A DNA stretch of 64,000 bases from Dryas octopetala (GCA_963921425.1 OY992839.1:15603409-15667408); one strand, 5' to 3'. Counted from the first letter of the stretch, positions 1-12,892 are shown. Translations and numbers: made by a program. The notes: a model not told the origin generated them from the letters alone.

Positions 1-1035
<1,035 letters not shown>

Positions 1036-1515
1036 TTTAGGTGAAAAAAAAATTAATATATATCATACATTCCAAATCAGTTTTGGTCTAAAAACTGAAA
1101 TGTTATGTCATTTTGATATCAGATTTTCTCTCAGACCTGATATATAAACAATATTTAGATATCAGAGTATGTTCCATACCTGATATTGATATCGAGATTA
1201 CATATCAGATTTTATCATATACCTGATATTGATACCAAGATTTTAAATCATATTCTACCTCAAACCTGATATTGATATCATGGTTTTATATCATATTCTA
1301 CCTCAAATACGATATGTATTGATCAGAACTATTGATATTCGAATTTTATAGATATCAGAAATAATATAAAAAATGATATATAAACAATGTTTACATATCA
1401 GTTTAAAACTGATATTTAAAATGTGAACATTAGATATCACGACGCGCTATATCAGACGACTACCCAAATAGATATCAGTCCACGACTGATATCTATCGAC
1501 ATTTTTGTTGTAGTG
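1036..1515. mobile_element. 3' terminal part of a CACTA (En/Spm) transposon with GATATCAG subterminal repeats
   Basis: The segment ends at 1515 with the reverse complement of CACTACAACAAAAATGTCG, the hallmark of a CACTA terminus. The preceding 400-450 bp are packed with GATATCAG and CTGATATC words in both orientations, at least fourteen by eye. Dense subterminal repeats of this kind are where TNPA-type proteins bind in En/Spm elements. No matching left terminus and no transposase sequence are visible, so this is a fragment or a solo end. The boundary at 1036 is approximate. Confidence 0.65.
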
Positions 1516-1525
1516 TTTAGAGCAT

Positions 1526-1658
1526 AAATAAAGACTTTCCGTTTAGGCCCGTTAGCCAAGCAGTTGTGCTACCCCCCACCTCACCGGGTTTCGATCCCCC
1601 TACCCCCTCTAGGCCTCTTATTGGCCTCCTTTGAAACCAAAAAAAAAAAATAAAGACT
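1526..1658 (+). mobile_element. tRNA-derived SINE with 11-bp target-site duplication
   Basis: The body is 1537-1647. An A-box-like stretch lies at about 1552-1567 (TTAGCCAAGCAGTTGT) and a B-box-like stretch at 1587-1600 (GGTTTCGATCCCCC), the internal RNA polymerase III promoter of tRNA genes. A CT-rich 3' part and an A-tail follow. The direct repeat AAATAAAGACT occurs at 1526-1536 and again at 1648-1658, as expected for target-primed insertion. The element sits directly beside the CACTA end at 1515. It is not a functional tRNA: the cloverleaf cannot be completed. Confidence 0.75.
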
Positions 1659-2211
1659 AGCCGTTGCTCTACCGTTTATACCAAGATTGGAGTGGTGAAG
1701 GTGACCTATTTAAATCTTTAAAAGATTCATGATTGAAGTGTTGTTCCCTCTTTTTTTAAAGAAATAAATTTAATTCTTTGGGATTTTGTTATTTTTTTGT
1801 TTCACAAGATTTTGCTTTGATTTGTATCTTTGAAGAATGAATTAAATGTTCTTTTGGCAAAATTTTTCCAACCACCATGACTATCTAATTAAACACCCAT
1901 AATGATTTTCTCTTAGCAATGTCGACTAGCTGTTCTAGGATGAAAAGTTGAAAACTGAGGTTTAAGAGAAAAAGAACATTTTGGAAAGTAGGTGTATAGA
2001 AGCATGGCAACCTTACATAATTAAATAAGAAGATTCAGAGGTTGGGGATTTACCATGGGTGGTTGGAGCTGCAGTCTGCCATGGGTGTTGAAGAAATAGA
2101 GGAGAGAAACAAACAAAAAAGAGATGCAGGAAGTATTTAGCAGTAAAAGACAGAGGAGTTAAAAAATATGATTGATTCAGTTTAGTCCATATTATAGGTC
2201 ATCTTTTTTTT
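1659..2211. other. AT-rich intergenic sequence, nothing recognised
   Basis: No ORF of note, no terminal repeats and no recognisable family. It ends with a T-run just before the degenerate LTR-like sequence at 2212. Confidence 0.4.
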
Positions 2212-3707
2212 TTTTTTTTACTCGCAAATATACGAGCCTTATATTAAGAGTCATATATTTAACGAGGTCGAATTCCCTAGGAGTGTTGTAAAATAGAAAC
2301 ACTAAATTTCTTTATCCCTAACCTAGCTTTGAAGATTTTTGAGTTTTTATAAAAGAAACTAAATAGTAAATAAAATGGCAAATATAGGTGTAAGGATCTA
2401 GAAATTGGTATATATATGGAACCAAGGTCTAGGGTTCCACACCACCATGTGCAAACCTAGTAATTTTCTAGCAATTCCCCATAAAAAGGAAGGCACCTAT
2501 GACTCAACTTGATGCCCTCACCAAAGATATTTAATTATATTTTAAGCACAAGATAAATTATTTTTTTATGGTAGATCTTGTTTAGTTTAAGAGTACAACC
2601 TCTAAGCATCCCAAGTGAAACCAAATTTAAGCTAGTAAAAACTAAGGATCAAAGAAATTTTTATTAAAACTTTAACAAGCAAGCATAAATGTGGAAAAGA
2701 TGCTTCTAACTACCCATCATACATGGCATCATGGGTGAAAGTTTGTTCTTTTCACTTTTATAAACAAAGATCAATGCACTTTTAGGAACTAGAACATGGG
2801 AAATTGACTAAAAATTAACTAGAGAATGTTCATGGGGTGCTTCCACCTTGCCATGGTAAGAAGGTCTAGTGACCTCCTATGATTTTCAACCTAAAAATAA
2901 ATTGCAAGAAATAAAAGAAAAAAGAACATGCACTAAAATGAAATGACAAGAGAAAAGAAAATAACTAAGGAACAAAGATTAAATAAAAGCATAAATTAAA
3001 GTACTACAAAAATTAAATTAAAAACATAAAAGAAACTAAAAACTCACACAACTCTCTCATAAATCCCAACTCCAAGGGGCTGAAGATTCTCTAACCAAAA
3101 ATTGAAAAATAAAATTAGCATTCAAAAGCTACCAAAATGTGGTATAGTAGTTGCTTTTTATAGGCAAATAAACACAAGGAAATTAGGAAATTGCTAGGAT
3201 AGTGCAGCACACAAAATATCTGAAAGGAGGGACATATGTCACGCATTGAATAGCTGAAAGGGGGAGCATAAAGCAGCTGGCACCAGCCTTGCAAGGACAG
3301 GTGGCTCACAACTATTGGGCCAACACAAAATGTGGTATAGGAGGTGCTTTTTATAGGCAAATACACAAGGAAATTAGGAAATTGCTAGGAAGGTGCATCA
3401 CACAAAATATCTGAAAGGAGGGATATGTGTCGCGCATTGAATGGCTGAAAGGGGGAGAATAAAGTAGTTGCCACCAGCCTTGCAAGGACAGGTGGCTCGT
3501 ACTGTTGGGCCAACACAAAATGTGGTATAGGAGTTGCTTTTTATAGGCAAATACACAAGGAAGTTAGGAAATTGCTAGGAAGGTGCATCACACAAAATAT
3601 CTGAAAGGAGAGACATGTGTTGCGCATTGAATGGCTGAAAAGGGGAGCATAAAATAGCTGGCACCAGCCTTTCAAAGACAGGTGACGCTAAACTATTGGG
3701 CTATCAG
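2212..3707 (-). mobile_element. Degenerate LTR-retrotransposon-like sequence with a triplicated TATA-bearing block
   Basis: The start at 2212 resembles a common plant LTR-element sequence with a cytosine-poor CGCAAATATACGAG word and a GAGGTCGAATTCCCTAGG word, here decayed. The right end holds three tandem copies of a roughly 190-bp block (listed separately), each with a TATAAAAA word on the minus strand. This layout suggests a minus-strand promoter region of a retroelement. No gag or pol coding sequence is visible. Class is inferred and the limits are uncertain. Confidence 0.35.
3133..3706 (-). repeat. Three tandem copies of a ~190-bp unit
   Basis: Units start at 3133, 3326 and 3516 with the shared word CAAAATGTGGTATAG, giving periods of 193 and 190 bp. 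The copies differ by scattered substitutions and small indels. On the minus strand each unit contains TTGCCTATAAAAAGCA, a good TATA box, so the array could be a tandemly amplified promoter block. Confidence 0.85.
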
Positions 3708-5499
3708 TGTCACGCCCCAATTTAGGATTAAGAATAAATATCGGATTAAGGTGTGAATCACACTCTAATTATAGAATTAACTTCCATAACTAGAATGTGA
3801 CGGAGGAAAAAATAAATAAATAGAAATAAACTTTGTGCTATTATTATGCCACAAACTGGATTCAAGCTTCATATACAAAATAAGTCGTACTTCTTTATAT
3901 TACATTCCCCATAAGTTTCAAAATCAAACTTAATTTCTACTCGGTTCATGTCTATTCCTAAGAACTACTCCCAATCGTTTCCAATGTACTTCTCGTTCTC
4001 TACACTTGCAAAGTCTATGAGGGGGTGAGTACCAACCACTCACCCCCTTAGTAGGGACATACGACCTTATCATACATAATTGATTAAACTAAAGTTCAGT
4101 GAAAACACACAACAATTAACAAATAATATATAATATAATAATACCAAACTAATGCATGAATGTTATATGTTGCACTTCCTTAATAATCCCTTGAAAAATA
4201 AATTGCAACACGTCTTCACTTTAATCCACAACTAAAGTGCAAAACATCCTAACTTCGATACGCAATCGAAGGTCCCAATGCACCTTATGAAAATAGATCG
4301 ATCGTTTTATCCGTAAGCAACGGAAGGGACTTCACTCTCCATGCACACTATGAAATTTAAATTTACTCTCAATCCCTTCTCACCATCGAAATCTCCATCT
4401 CTCAATAAATCATGCTATAGGTTCAAATAAATGCACCTTCAAATAATGCATTACTAATTAATATAACTATTATATAAATAATAAACTAATTTCGTGTACA
4501 TCATACAATTCACATAATACACATAATTCATAAAATTCATGTAGCACACATATAATATATTTTTCAACAAAGATTCAACAGAATCAATTCACAGTCAAAG
4601 GATCCCCATATCCCCCACCTCAAACTTGTGCTTGAACCTCATTTACAAATTGTCATGTGCTTCCTGATCGTCCTTCGAGCCTAATTCCGTCATAAAAATA
4701 ACATTAAAAAAAAAAACCACAATTAAATAGTGTACACAGAAATGGTTCACTCTCTAACCCTAATATGTGTAGTGCATTGGCTAAATTAGGAGCCTCGGAT
4801 CGCAAAAAAAAGGCTATCATCGGACTTGAAATAAAAAATACAGTGGGAAAAGACTTTCCCCAGTGATCAGAGCCGCCGCACGCACCGGCGGTGCGAGTGG
4901 GGTTGGCTGGTGGCACTGTTCATCATCTTCAACCTTTTCCCCCTGTTTTTCCAGAAATTACAATTTTTTTTCTCAAATTTTCCTCAGTTGTTAACCTATC
5001 AAATCTCCACCACATTAAGAAATCTTATACTCATTATAAATCTATGATTCTCTTCTTTACATCCATACAAAGATCATCGAAAACATAGCTCTAGAACTCA
5101 AGATATCTGGTCTTAAAGTAGGCAACCCAAAACTGTGAAAAATTCCAGAAAAATTTCAGATTTTTGAACTTTCAACGCACTTCAATTTCCTTCAATTCTA
5201 ACACTCCAAATAAGTTTCTTTATCTTCTAAAAACATGTTTAAAGTCTCCATATCAAACACCCAACTTCAAACCAAGCTAGAAATCAAAACTCCTTTAAAC
5301 AACATAAACCCCAAAATTTACTAAGGACACCCTAATTCAAAACCTCCACTTTTTTCCCTCCAACTCCTAGGTTATTTTTTATCCTATAAACACCTCTAAC
5401 CATCTACGTATACACTTGACCTCACAACAATAGAAATCAAAACTAAGTTCAAAAACTAAAAAAACCAGCGAGCTCACTAGCTAAAAGAATTGGGTTTAC

Positions 5500-5596
5500 C
5501 TTCTTCTTCCACTTTCCTTCCTTCCCTCTCTATTCTTCTCCTCTTCTTTCTCTTGCTCTCTTTCTTCTCCTTTCTCTCTTTCTTTCTCTTGGTTTC

Positions 5597-5628
<32 letters not shown>

Positions 5629-5660
5629 TTTTTCTTCTTCTCTTTTCTTCTTTTCTTGCT
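5500..5660. repeat. Pyrimidine-rich low-complexity tract with (CTTT)n
   Basis: A CT-rich tract contains an uninterrupted (CTTT)n run at about 5598-5630. It creates long spurious ORFs on both strands (Phe/Leu/Ser-rich on plus, Lys/Glu/Arg-rich on minus). Confidence 0.9.
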
Positions 5661-6082
5661 AGCTCTCTGGGTGTTTGCTTTCCTTTTTTGGTTAATCCCC
5701 CCTATAACACCTAACAGACTCCAAAACCACACACTAATAAAAAAAATCTAAGTTTATTTGGCTTCTATGTTGATAGCACAACAAACTGTTTTTCTTTCTC
5801 TTTTTTTTTAATAAGTAGCTATAATTAAACAATAAACAAAAGGGTTTTTTTTAAAAAAAAAAAAAAAAACCCAAATCAAGAACAATTAGATCAACCCGGC
5901 CCCGTTGCAAAAAATCATTACCTAGCCGGTCCTCTAGCGTTAGTCAAGGGAGGCAGGGAGAGAAAGCATACGGGGGAAGGGGGAGGGCGACAGTCGGGGC
6001 TGGGGGATTGGGTTTTGGGGATGAAAGAACGAGGATAGTCAGATAGAGATGAGAGAGAAAGTGAGGCAGAGAGAGGATGCGG

Positions 6083-6085
6083 GAG

Positions 6086-6162
<77 letters not shown>
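6083..6162. repeat. (GA)n microsatellite
   Basis: An almost perfect GA dinucleotide run. On the minus strand it lies just downstream of the TATAAATA box at 6230-6237, as CT-rich leader sequence. Confidence 0.95.
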
Positions 6163-6165
<3 letters not shown>

Positions 6166-6300
6166 TTTGAGGAAAGAGAGCAAGTTTGATTATCTTTGGG
6201 GGGAAGGTTGGAATTGTCATGGACTTCAGTATTTATACCACTCACCCTAAAATCCACCACTTGTTGAAATTTATTAAAGTCAACTACTTTTTGCTAGCCC

Positions 6301-7688
6301 ATACATTTATAGACTCTTAGAACTCTGATTATCATCACAATATTTTCAATTTTTTATATAAAAAAAACTGTGTTGGTACATTTATTTGACCAAAATTAGC
6401 TTATTAATAAGTGATCGACTACATGGTTTTTGATCGATGTAGTTGATTTTTCACAAGAATGACTTTTGAATGAAACCCTAAAAATAAATTATTTGGATTA
6501 TGAGATCACGTTATGTAGTGGGCCCAAGGATGGTTAGGGCTAAATTATCTTACTAACCAGTTAGTTTTGGAGTGTTCTTCTATATTAATATATCAATGAG
6601 AAGAGAAAAAAAATATAAAGAGGACTCCATCTCTCTTCTTTTTCTTAATTTTTTTACTTTTTTTTTTGTCTAAACAATTTTTTTACTTTTTAGTTTTTAT
6701 TTCTTATGTTTTCTTAAAATATGATTAAAAAAAGTGTCCTAAATTTATTTTATTATTTAAAGTATGTAAAATCTTAGTAATTTATATAGGGATCTTGTTA
6801 TTAAAAAAATTATAGGATTTTTATATTTTAGCCCATTGGTTTCAAAACCACCCTTCTATACCACATATTTAAGTCCACGGTTTTTCCAAAACAGCTATTC
6901 GAGAACATTTCACTCCACCTATAAATTGACTCAACGCAGTCGGTTGGTGTGCACAAACCAATGATCCTACTTCCTAGTCTAATTATTTGGTTTTTTCTTC
7001 CATAAAGAAAATGTTGAAAGTATCCGATGTTTATGAAGGACAAGATGAAGAGAAAGATGGTGCCAATGATGACCTTTGCGTACTGCTTTGAATTAATCAT
7101 TGGTTCAATGATTTACCAGATTTACCAGAGGTATATAAAGTTATAAAAATATACCTTTTATTCAGTCATGGTTCTGCTCTTATCCAGATTAATTTGTTCA
7201 CACATACGTATATTTATATATCTTGGTGTCATTCTTAATTTTTTCTACAGATGTGTGCTTTAGGTGTGTTCATTGGATAAATCTTATGTATCTTATTATT
7301 ACTTAATGATCCTATATCACTTATTTAATTTGTAAATTTTTTAGAATGTTCAATTAACTTCATCACTTTAATGGTTTTTTTTTATTCACTCTATTACTTT
7401 GGTTTCCAACTTGATGGGTTTATGATTTAATCATCAAGTTAATAGAGATAGAACTTAAAATTTGCTTTAGTTAATTATTAATTCTTTGTTTGAAAAAGTT
7501 GTTTTAGCACTTCATTTGGTAAAGACAAAACACAGCTCATTTTGTTCAAGTCATTTATTGTGATATTTTTTAATTAATTTGGTATCCAACAAAAGATAGA
7601 TGTTATTTTGCTTGAGATAAGAATTTAAATTTTCAATTCCAAATAGGCGTTTTGGCTCCTCATTGTTGACAAATAACATTTTAGAATA
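6301..7688. other. AT-rich intergenic sequence, no supported gene
   Basis: A 90-codon minus-strand ORF at 6828-7100 has a hydrophobic start, but I recognise no family in it and it has no supporting promoter or splice context. I see no transposon termini. I treat the stretch as intergenic. Confidence 0.4.
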
Positions 7689-8345
7689 GGCATTTTTACC
7701 CAAATATCACCTGAATTATAAGGGGTGTGCTCCCGTACCACCCAAACTTTTTTTCTTGCCAATTTACCACCTGAAGTTATCAATATATGCCAATGTAGCA
7801 CCTGTCATCCATTTTTGTCAATTGTTCTGTTAACTTAAAGGGTACTATTATCAATTCATATTATAGAATATCTGAAAAAAAAAATAATAAAAAAAATAAC
7901 AAACAAATCCAGCCAATCCACCCTCACCCTCGATGTGCATGGTACTATTTTTTAAATTTTATTTGAGATTTATTATAAGATTTTAATAATTTATTTTAAG
8001 AAGTTGTGATTTTCAAAAATAGTTTGGAAGTCAAAAATAATATTTTGACCCCTTAGATAATTAGTACTCACTGAGACGAATTCGTATGATTTTTGGGTGA
8101 TTTTTTTCGAGACTCGAGCTATTTTTAACGAATTTTACAAAAGTAATATTTAATTATACTTAAGGGCAAATTAGGAAGTTTGAGAAAAAAAGTTGATGAT
8201 TTAACAGAAATATGGATGGTCGGTGCCAGATTGGCACATATTGATTACTTTAGGTGATAAATTGGCAAGAAAAAAAGTTTCGGTGGTACGAGAGCACACT
8301 CCCTATAGTCCAAGTGATATTTGAGTAAAAAAGCTTTTTAGAATA
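7679..8345. mobile_element. Mutator-like MITE with ~100-bp TIRs, 10-bp TSD and captured LTR sequence
   Basis: The element body is 7689-8335. Its first ~100 bases (GGCATTTTTACCCAAATATC onward) match the reverse complement of its last ~100 bases (AGCTTTTTTACTCAAATATC onward) with few differences. The direct repeat TTTTAGAATA flanks it at 7679-7688 and 8336-8345, which fits the 9-11 bp duplication of Mutator-like elements. It encodes no transposase. The interior at about 8061-8140 matches, in diverged form, the LTR-like element at 62050-62150 (shared word GAGACGA near CGTATGATTTTT). Confidence 0.8.
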
Positions 8346-10767
8346 TTTCTAGCCATTTTATATTTATGTGGGTTATAGCATATATTCTGTTTTTAATTTC
8401 ATTTTCCAAGTATAGCTCCTGTGATGCTGTGAGGGATTAATTATGATGGACTATTTTATAAGAGCTTTTAGATATATTAATCACATAGAACCGGTTTGTT
8501 GACTTTAATATGAACTATATGATGCATTTTAAAATTTTTTTTGTTTTATTGAAGGCTGTATTTAAATGCTACACAATACAAAGTTATAGGAATATTGAAA
8601 GCTCCTATTGGACTATAACTGAGTTTCTATTTTATACTAAATATTTGAGAACTATAATACTTAATGTCTAGTATTTATAGTAAATACTTTCTTCTTATCC
8701 TAAAAAAAGTAAATACTTTTTTGTTATCATAAATAAATTAGCTAGCGGTGTTCTCCTCATACCAACATATGATGAAATTACGAAAAAAATACAATCTACC
8801 TAAAGGATAAATAATATTTTTATAAAACAAATTCATTTTAGAGAAATAAATTTTCAAATATAATATATATAGTAAAAAAGTTATACAAACAAAATGTAAA
8901 TGGAAAGAAAGAAAAAAAAAATATATAATTTTTAGGATGAAATAATATTTGATTAGAAATTTAGAATTATATCCAATATATGTCTTTCGAGTTTCGAGAT
9001 GGCAGAGTTCTTTTTTCGACTATCTAGCCATCTATGAGCCACTCATGGCAGCAGAGAAATTATCGTAGAATACAGACATAGCTTTCCCATTCCTTTTTCA
9101 TTTGGCCTCTTTTCTTACTTTACAATATGTTGTTTATTGTATCTTCTTGTAGACGATGTTCAAGCCCTACAACCTCCTCGTTGGGCAGGGATGTGAGGGC
9201 CTCTATGCCATTTTGAGTGCTATAATGGATGTAACCAGCCAAAGGCGTCTGCCGGAAACGAGCTAGCTGAACATTTGGTGGTGGTTGCAGCCTCGAAGCC
9301 TCTTAGGTACGTTCATCACCTCTATCTGGGTGGTTAGATCGAGGCTCGTATATATTTTGAGGGCTCGATAAAGAATGACCATTTTCGCGAGCAAGTAGAG
9401 GATAATGAGCATTGGAAATGAATATTGGGTTTAGTGCCTAGTATTTGTTTTGCCACACCATATACCATATTAAGGGTTAGTATATATTGAAGAGAGGATG
9501 CTAGCAACATCATGCCAAATGACCATTTTGCCCCAATGTGTGAACAGTGAACATATGGAAATATGTAATTTTATGTAATTGTTCTTGTCTGTGATAAACT
9601 CAAGTTATGCATTTGCATATATATCAGCCACTTGGGAAGTTTTGTATATTAGCCACACTGGATCAGTTTGCCCCAACAGTTCAGCTAGCAAAGCTTGCAT
9701 GTTAACCACTTGTGCATTTGCATTAATTACGTACTAATTAATTAGTAATTGGGTAGATGTACCTACCCTGCTTTAAACTTATAAATTTTTTTTATTATTT
9801 ATTTAGGTTCCATTTTTTAAAACACTTTTTTTTTTTGTTAGTATAAGGTGTAGATTAAACACCTTCTGAAGGCAGAAATGGCAAATAGTTAAGTTGTGTC
9901 ATTGAATGACAACTCAAAATAGTACATTGAATGTAAATAGCCTTGGTGGTTTTTGTTTATTAATTTACTTTGTGCAATTTTTTGCATGCCAAATGACTAT
10001 AGTTTGCCCCAATTTGTGAAGAACAAACAACTAGAAAACATGTAGTATGGCAATTTTACTATTTTCCAACTAAGCAGATGAATATAAATGAGATGGGACA
10101 CATGTGGATCCATATAGTAAAATTATATATAGTTCTTTTTTTATGGAAAATCATACAAATATATTGAAATATTGGGGTGATAGTGTAAATAATGAAATTC
10201 AAAATATGAAGCCCAGGCATGTAGCTAAAAGCTAAATGGTTGGATATTAATGGAGTCAGTTTGTAACTTTGACTCAGATGGAGATGATCTAAGAATGATT
10301 GCTTTATTTTTTAAGGTTATAACCCTCCACTTTTATTTTTTACACCAAGTTCCTATGTAAGAATGACTGCTTTATTTTTTAAGGTTATAACACTTTTTTT
10401 AGCCGCAGGGGGTTCTCCAAGGCGAATCTCTATGTCCTTAACCCATATAAGAACACTTGCTTATTTTTTTTATTACAGAAAAGAAGATAAAAATCCATCA
10501 GTTTATTTAGAATTTATTTCTTTATTTCTCAAAATATATATATAACTACAAATCAAGAAATACCCTTACATATTGAATTCCAATATTACCCCTAAACAAT
10601 AAGCAAAACAATCTACAATAAGTCACTAGTTCATCTCGATCCACCTAATTTCAAGGTACCAAAACAAGAACTAGAAGATCATTCTACAGATCTGCTCATT
10701 CCTGCTTCATCATCGATTATCATCAGGCTAGTTCATCCAAGTCTACCCGCGAAAGGTCGATCGATCA
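8346..10767. other. AT-rich intergenic sequence
   Basis: No supported gene. A GC-richer island at 9152-9306 looks exon-like and is listed separately. A 33-bp direct repeat (AAGAATGA[T/C]TGC...GGTTATAAC) occurs at 10291-10324 and 10359-10392. No transposon termini were found. Confidence 0.4.
9152..9306 (+). other. Exon-like GC-rich island of unknown identity
   Basis: This 155-bp island is more GC-rich than its surroundings, follows a T-rich TCTTGTAG acceptor-like site and ends before a GTACG donor-like site. One frame reads TMFKPYNLLVGQGCEGLYA and continues to a stop near 9264. I do not recognise the peptide. It may be a relict exon or a captured gene fragment. Confidence 0.2.
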
Positions 10768-12534
10768 ATTCCTTCTAGGGGTGGGCACGGTGTGGTTCGG
10801 CTCACTTCACCCCGAGAACCATGCACCGCGCCATAAATGTTTTCTCGGTGTGGTTCGGTGTTGTAAACCGAACAAATTAGAGAAAAACCAAACCAAACCA
10901 AACCATTGCAAAGACGGTTTGGTTCGGTGCATGCACGGTTTTAAAATAAATACAACCTGCTTAAAACAAAGTTAAGAACCTACTTAAAAGTTAAAACAAA
11001 TACAACCTGCTTAACACTTAAAAGTTACTAATTTACTACAACAACAAAAATAACTACAAGTCTACAACCAAACAAAGTTAAGAACCTGCTTTCTTAATTT
11101 CTTTAGATTTGTCTGATGACTTGAATCACTTGATGAGTGAATGTCTTCTTCTTTTTTGGTTGGAGAGTGAATGTCTAAATGAATATGTGATTTACTGATT
11201 TTGTCATTTTTTATTTTTGTTTTTGGTCTATTGACTTATTGAGTATTGAGTCTATTGACTCTATTCTAATATTACAGACTTTACACTATTAATTATTTAA
11301 TTAGTTTAATTTAGGTATGCCACTGTCTGATGAGTGATGAGTGATTTCTAAGTGATTTTGTGATTTTTAATTTGTTCTTTTTGTTTTTGGTCTATTACAG
11401 TATTTATGTATTACTCTATTTGTTTGGTTTTTTTTTTTTTTTTTTTTTTTTTTTTCTGTTTTAGTTATTTGGGGTTTCGTTTGGAGTTTGGGTAGATTGG
11501 GGTTTCATTTGGAGTTTTGGCAAATTGGGGTTATATCTAATATAAGATTATAATCTGTAACTATATATATTATATAATCTATTTGTTTGGTTTTTTTAAT
11601 TTATTTTATTTGGCATTTCGTTTGGAGTTTGGGGAGATTGAGGTTTCGTTTGGGGTTTGGGTAGTAGGGGTTTCATTTGGAGTTTTGGCAAATTGGGGTT
11701 ATAAGTTATATCTAATATAAGATTATAATTTATAACTATATATATTATATAATCTATTTGTTGGTCTATTTGTTTGGTTTTTTTAATTTATTTTATTTGG
11801 GGTTTCGTTTGGGCCGGGGTTTGGGAAGATTGAGATTTCGTTTGGGGTTTGGGCAAATTTGGGTTATAAGTTATAACTATATATAAGATTATATATAAGT
11901 ATATAACTACTATAGAGTAATGAGTATAGTATATATATAACTATATACTACTATAGTATATACTAGTATACTACTATAATTATAGATTACTTATATAGTT
12001 ATATATAACTATTGTAGTATGTATACAACTATATACTAAGTTACTAACTATATAGTTATATACTAAGTTTATATATAACTCTATATGCATAAAACATTAT
12101 TATATAGACTATAGACTATAGAGTATATAGAAATAGAATACACTAATTTGATTATATAAGATAGAACTAAAATTATATACTAAAACATTATTATATATAT
12201 AATATTAAACTCATAGGGTTATATAAAATATATTTTAGGGTTTAAAATAAAAATGTATAAAATGTGTATAAAAATGTATAAAATGTGAACAAAAATGTAT
12301 AAAATGTGCATAAAAATATATAATTATATTTTTTTAAAATTACTAGGTTTGGTTCGGTTTGGTTCGGGTTAAATGAGCATAAAACCAAAACTGAAACCGT
12401 CCATATACGGTTTGGTTCGGTTTTCTCTTAAGGTGTTGACTTTTCGGTCAACTCGGTTTTTTTTCGGTTTTTTTACGGTGGGTTTGGTTCGGTTTTTCGG
12501 TGCGTCGGTTATTATGCCCACCCCTAATTCCTTC
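10768..12534. mobile_element. Non-autonomous hAT-type element with 8-bp TSD
   Basis: The body is 10776-12526 (1751 bp). It starts TAGGGGTGGGCACGG and ends with the inverted TGCCCACCCCTA. The 8-bp direct repeat ATTCCTTC lies immediately outside both ends (10768-10775 and 12527-12534), the size made by hAT transposases. Subterminal regions repeat GGTTTGGTTCGG words. No transposase ORF remains. The interior holds a 28-base T-run (11428-11455), imperfect tandem repeats, and a very AT-rich tract. Confidence 0.85.
11460..11880 (+). repeat. Imperfect tandem repeats inside the hAT-type element
   Basis: Blocks beginning near 11466, 11607 and 11794 share GGTTTCGTTTGG and TTTCATTTGGAGTTTTGGCA words and ATATAAGATTATAA stretches. 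Spacing is uneven (about 140 and 187 bp), so the units have internal indels. Confidence 0.6.
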
Positions 12535-12892
12535 TGAAATAGTAAGTGATATCCCTAGTTCATAAATCTCTCGGTTGTGTTCTCATACTTGATGAATGCT
12601 CTGAACAAAAATTCATAATATTTAACTTTTATCCTTCAGCATACTCAAAAAATCCTCAATTGATACTGATTTTTTTTGTTAGCTCCTTGAGAGAGTTAAT
12701 ACCCCACTCAACTGCAGCAATATCAGCCTCTTGCTCCACCTGGTATGTCCCAAACGAGTATGGCTTGTACATATATGAGATCCTTGCACCCTAGTTAACA
12801 CTCTTTAGCAGACCAAGGACCTACAATAGTAAAAAATCAGACAACCATACATTACATACGCACTAGTGAAAATTCATAATGATACATACATG

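Larger units (their letters stand above)
3708..6300 (-). mobile_element. Large LTR or LARD-like element, minus-strand orientation, no coding sequence
   Basis: The plus strand starts TGTCACGCCCCAATTTAGG, read on the minus strand as an LTR end in GGGGCGTGACA, a common terminus of large plant LTR elements. At the other side the minus strand has a TATAAATA box (6230-6237), followed by a CT-rich leader with long pyrimidine microsatellites. In between there is no recognisable gag or pol, only AT-rich sequence and low-complexity ORFs. The outer boundary beyond 6300 could not be found. A related TATAAATA-bearing element begins at 61776. Confidence 0.4.

Noticed and set aside
1586-1600. Sequence resembling a tRNA B-box (GGTTTCGATCC)
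   Set aside because: No full cloverleaf can be formed and the surrounding structure is that of a SINE with a target-site duplication.
5490-5732. Two overlapping ORFs on opposite strands, Phe/Leu/Ser-rich and Lys/Glu/Arg-rich
   Set aside because: They are translations of the (CTTT)n and CT-rich tract, without any protein domain.
5918-6260. Three minus-strand ORFs with long Ser-Leu repeats
   Set aside because: They come from the (GA)n microsatellite read in all frames.
6828-7100. 90-codon minus-strand ORF with a hydrophobic N-terminal part
   Set aside because: No family resemblance, no promoter or splice context, and an AT-rich surrounding that yields such frames by chance.
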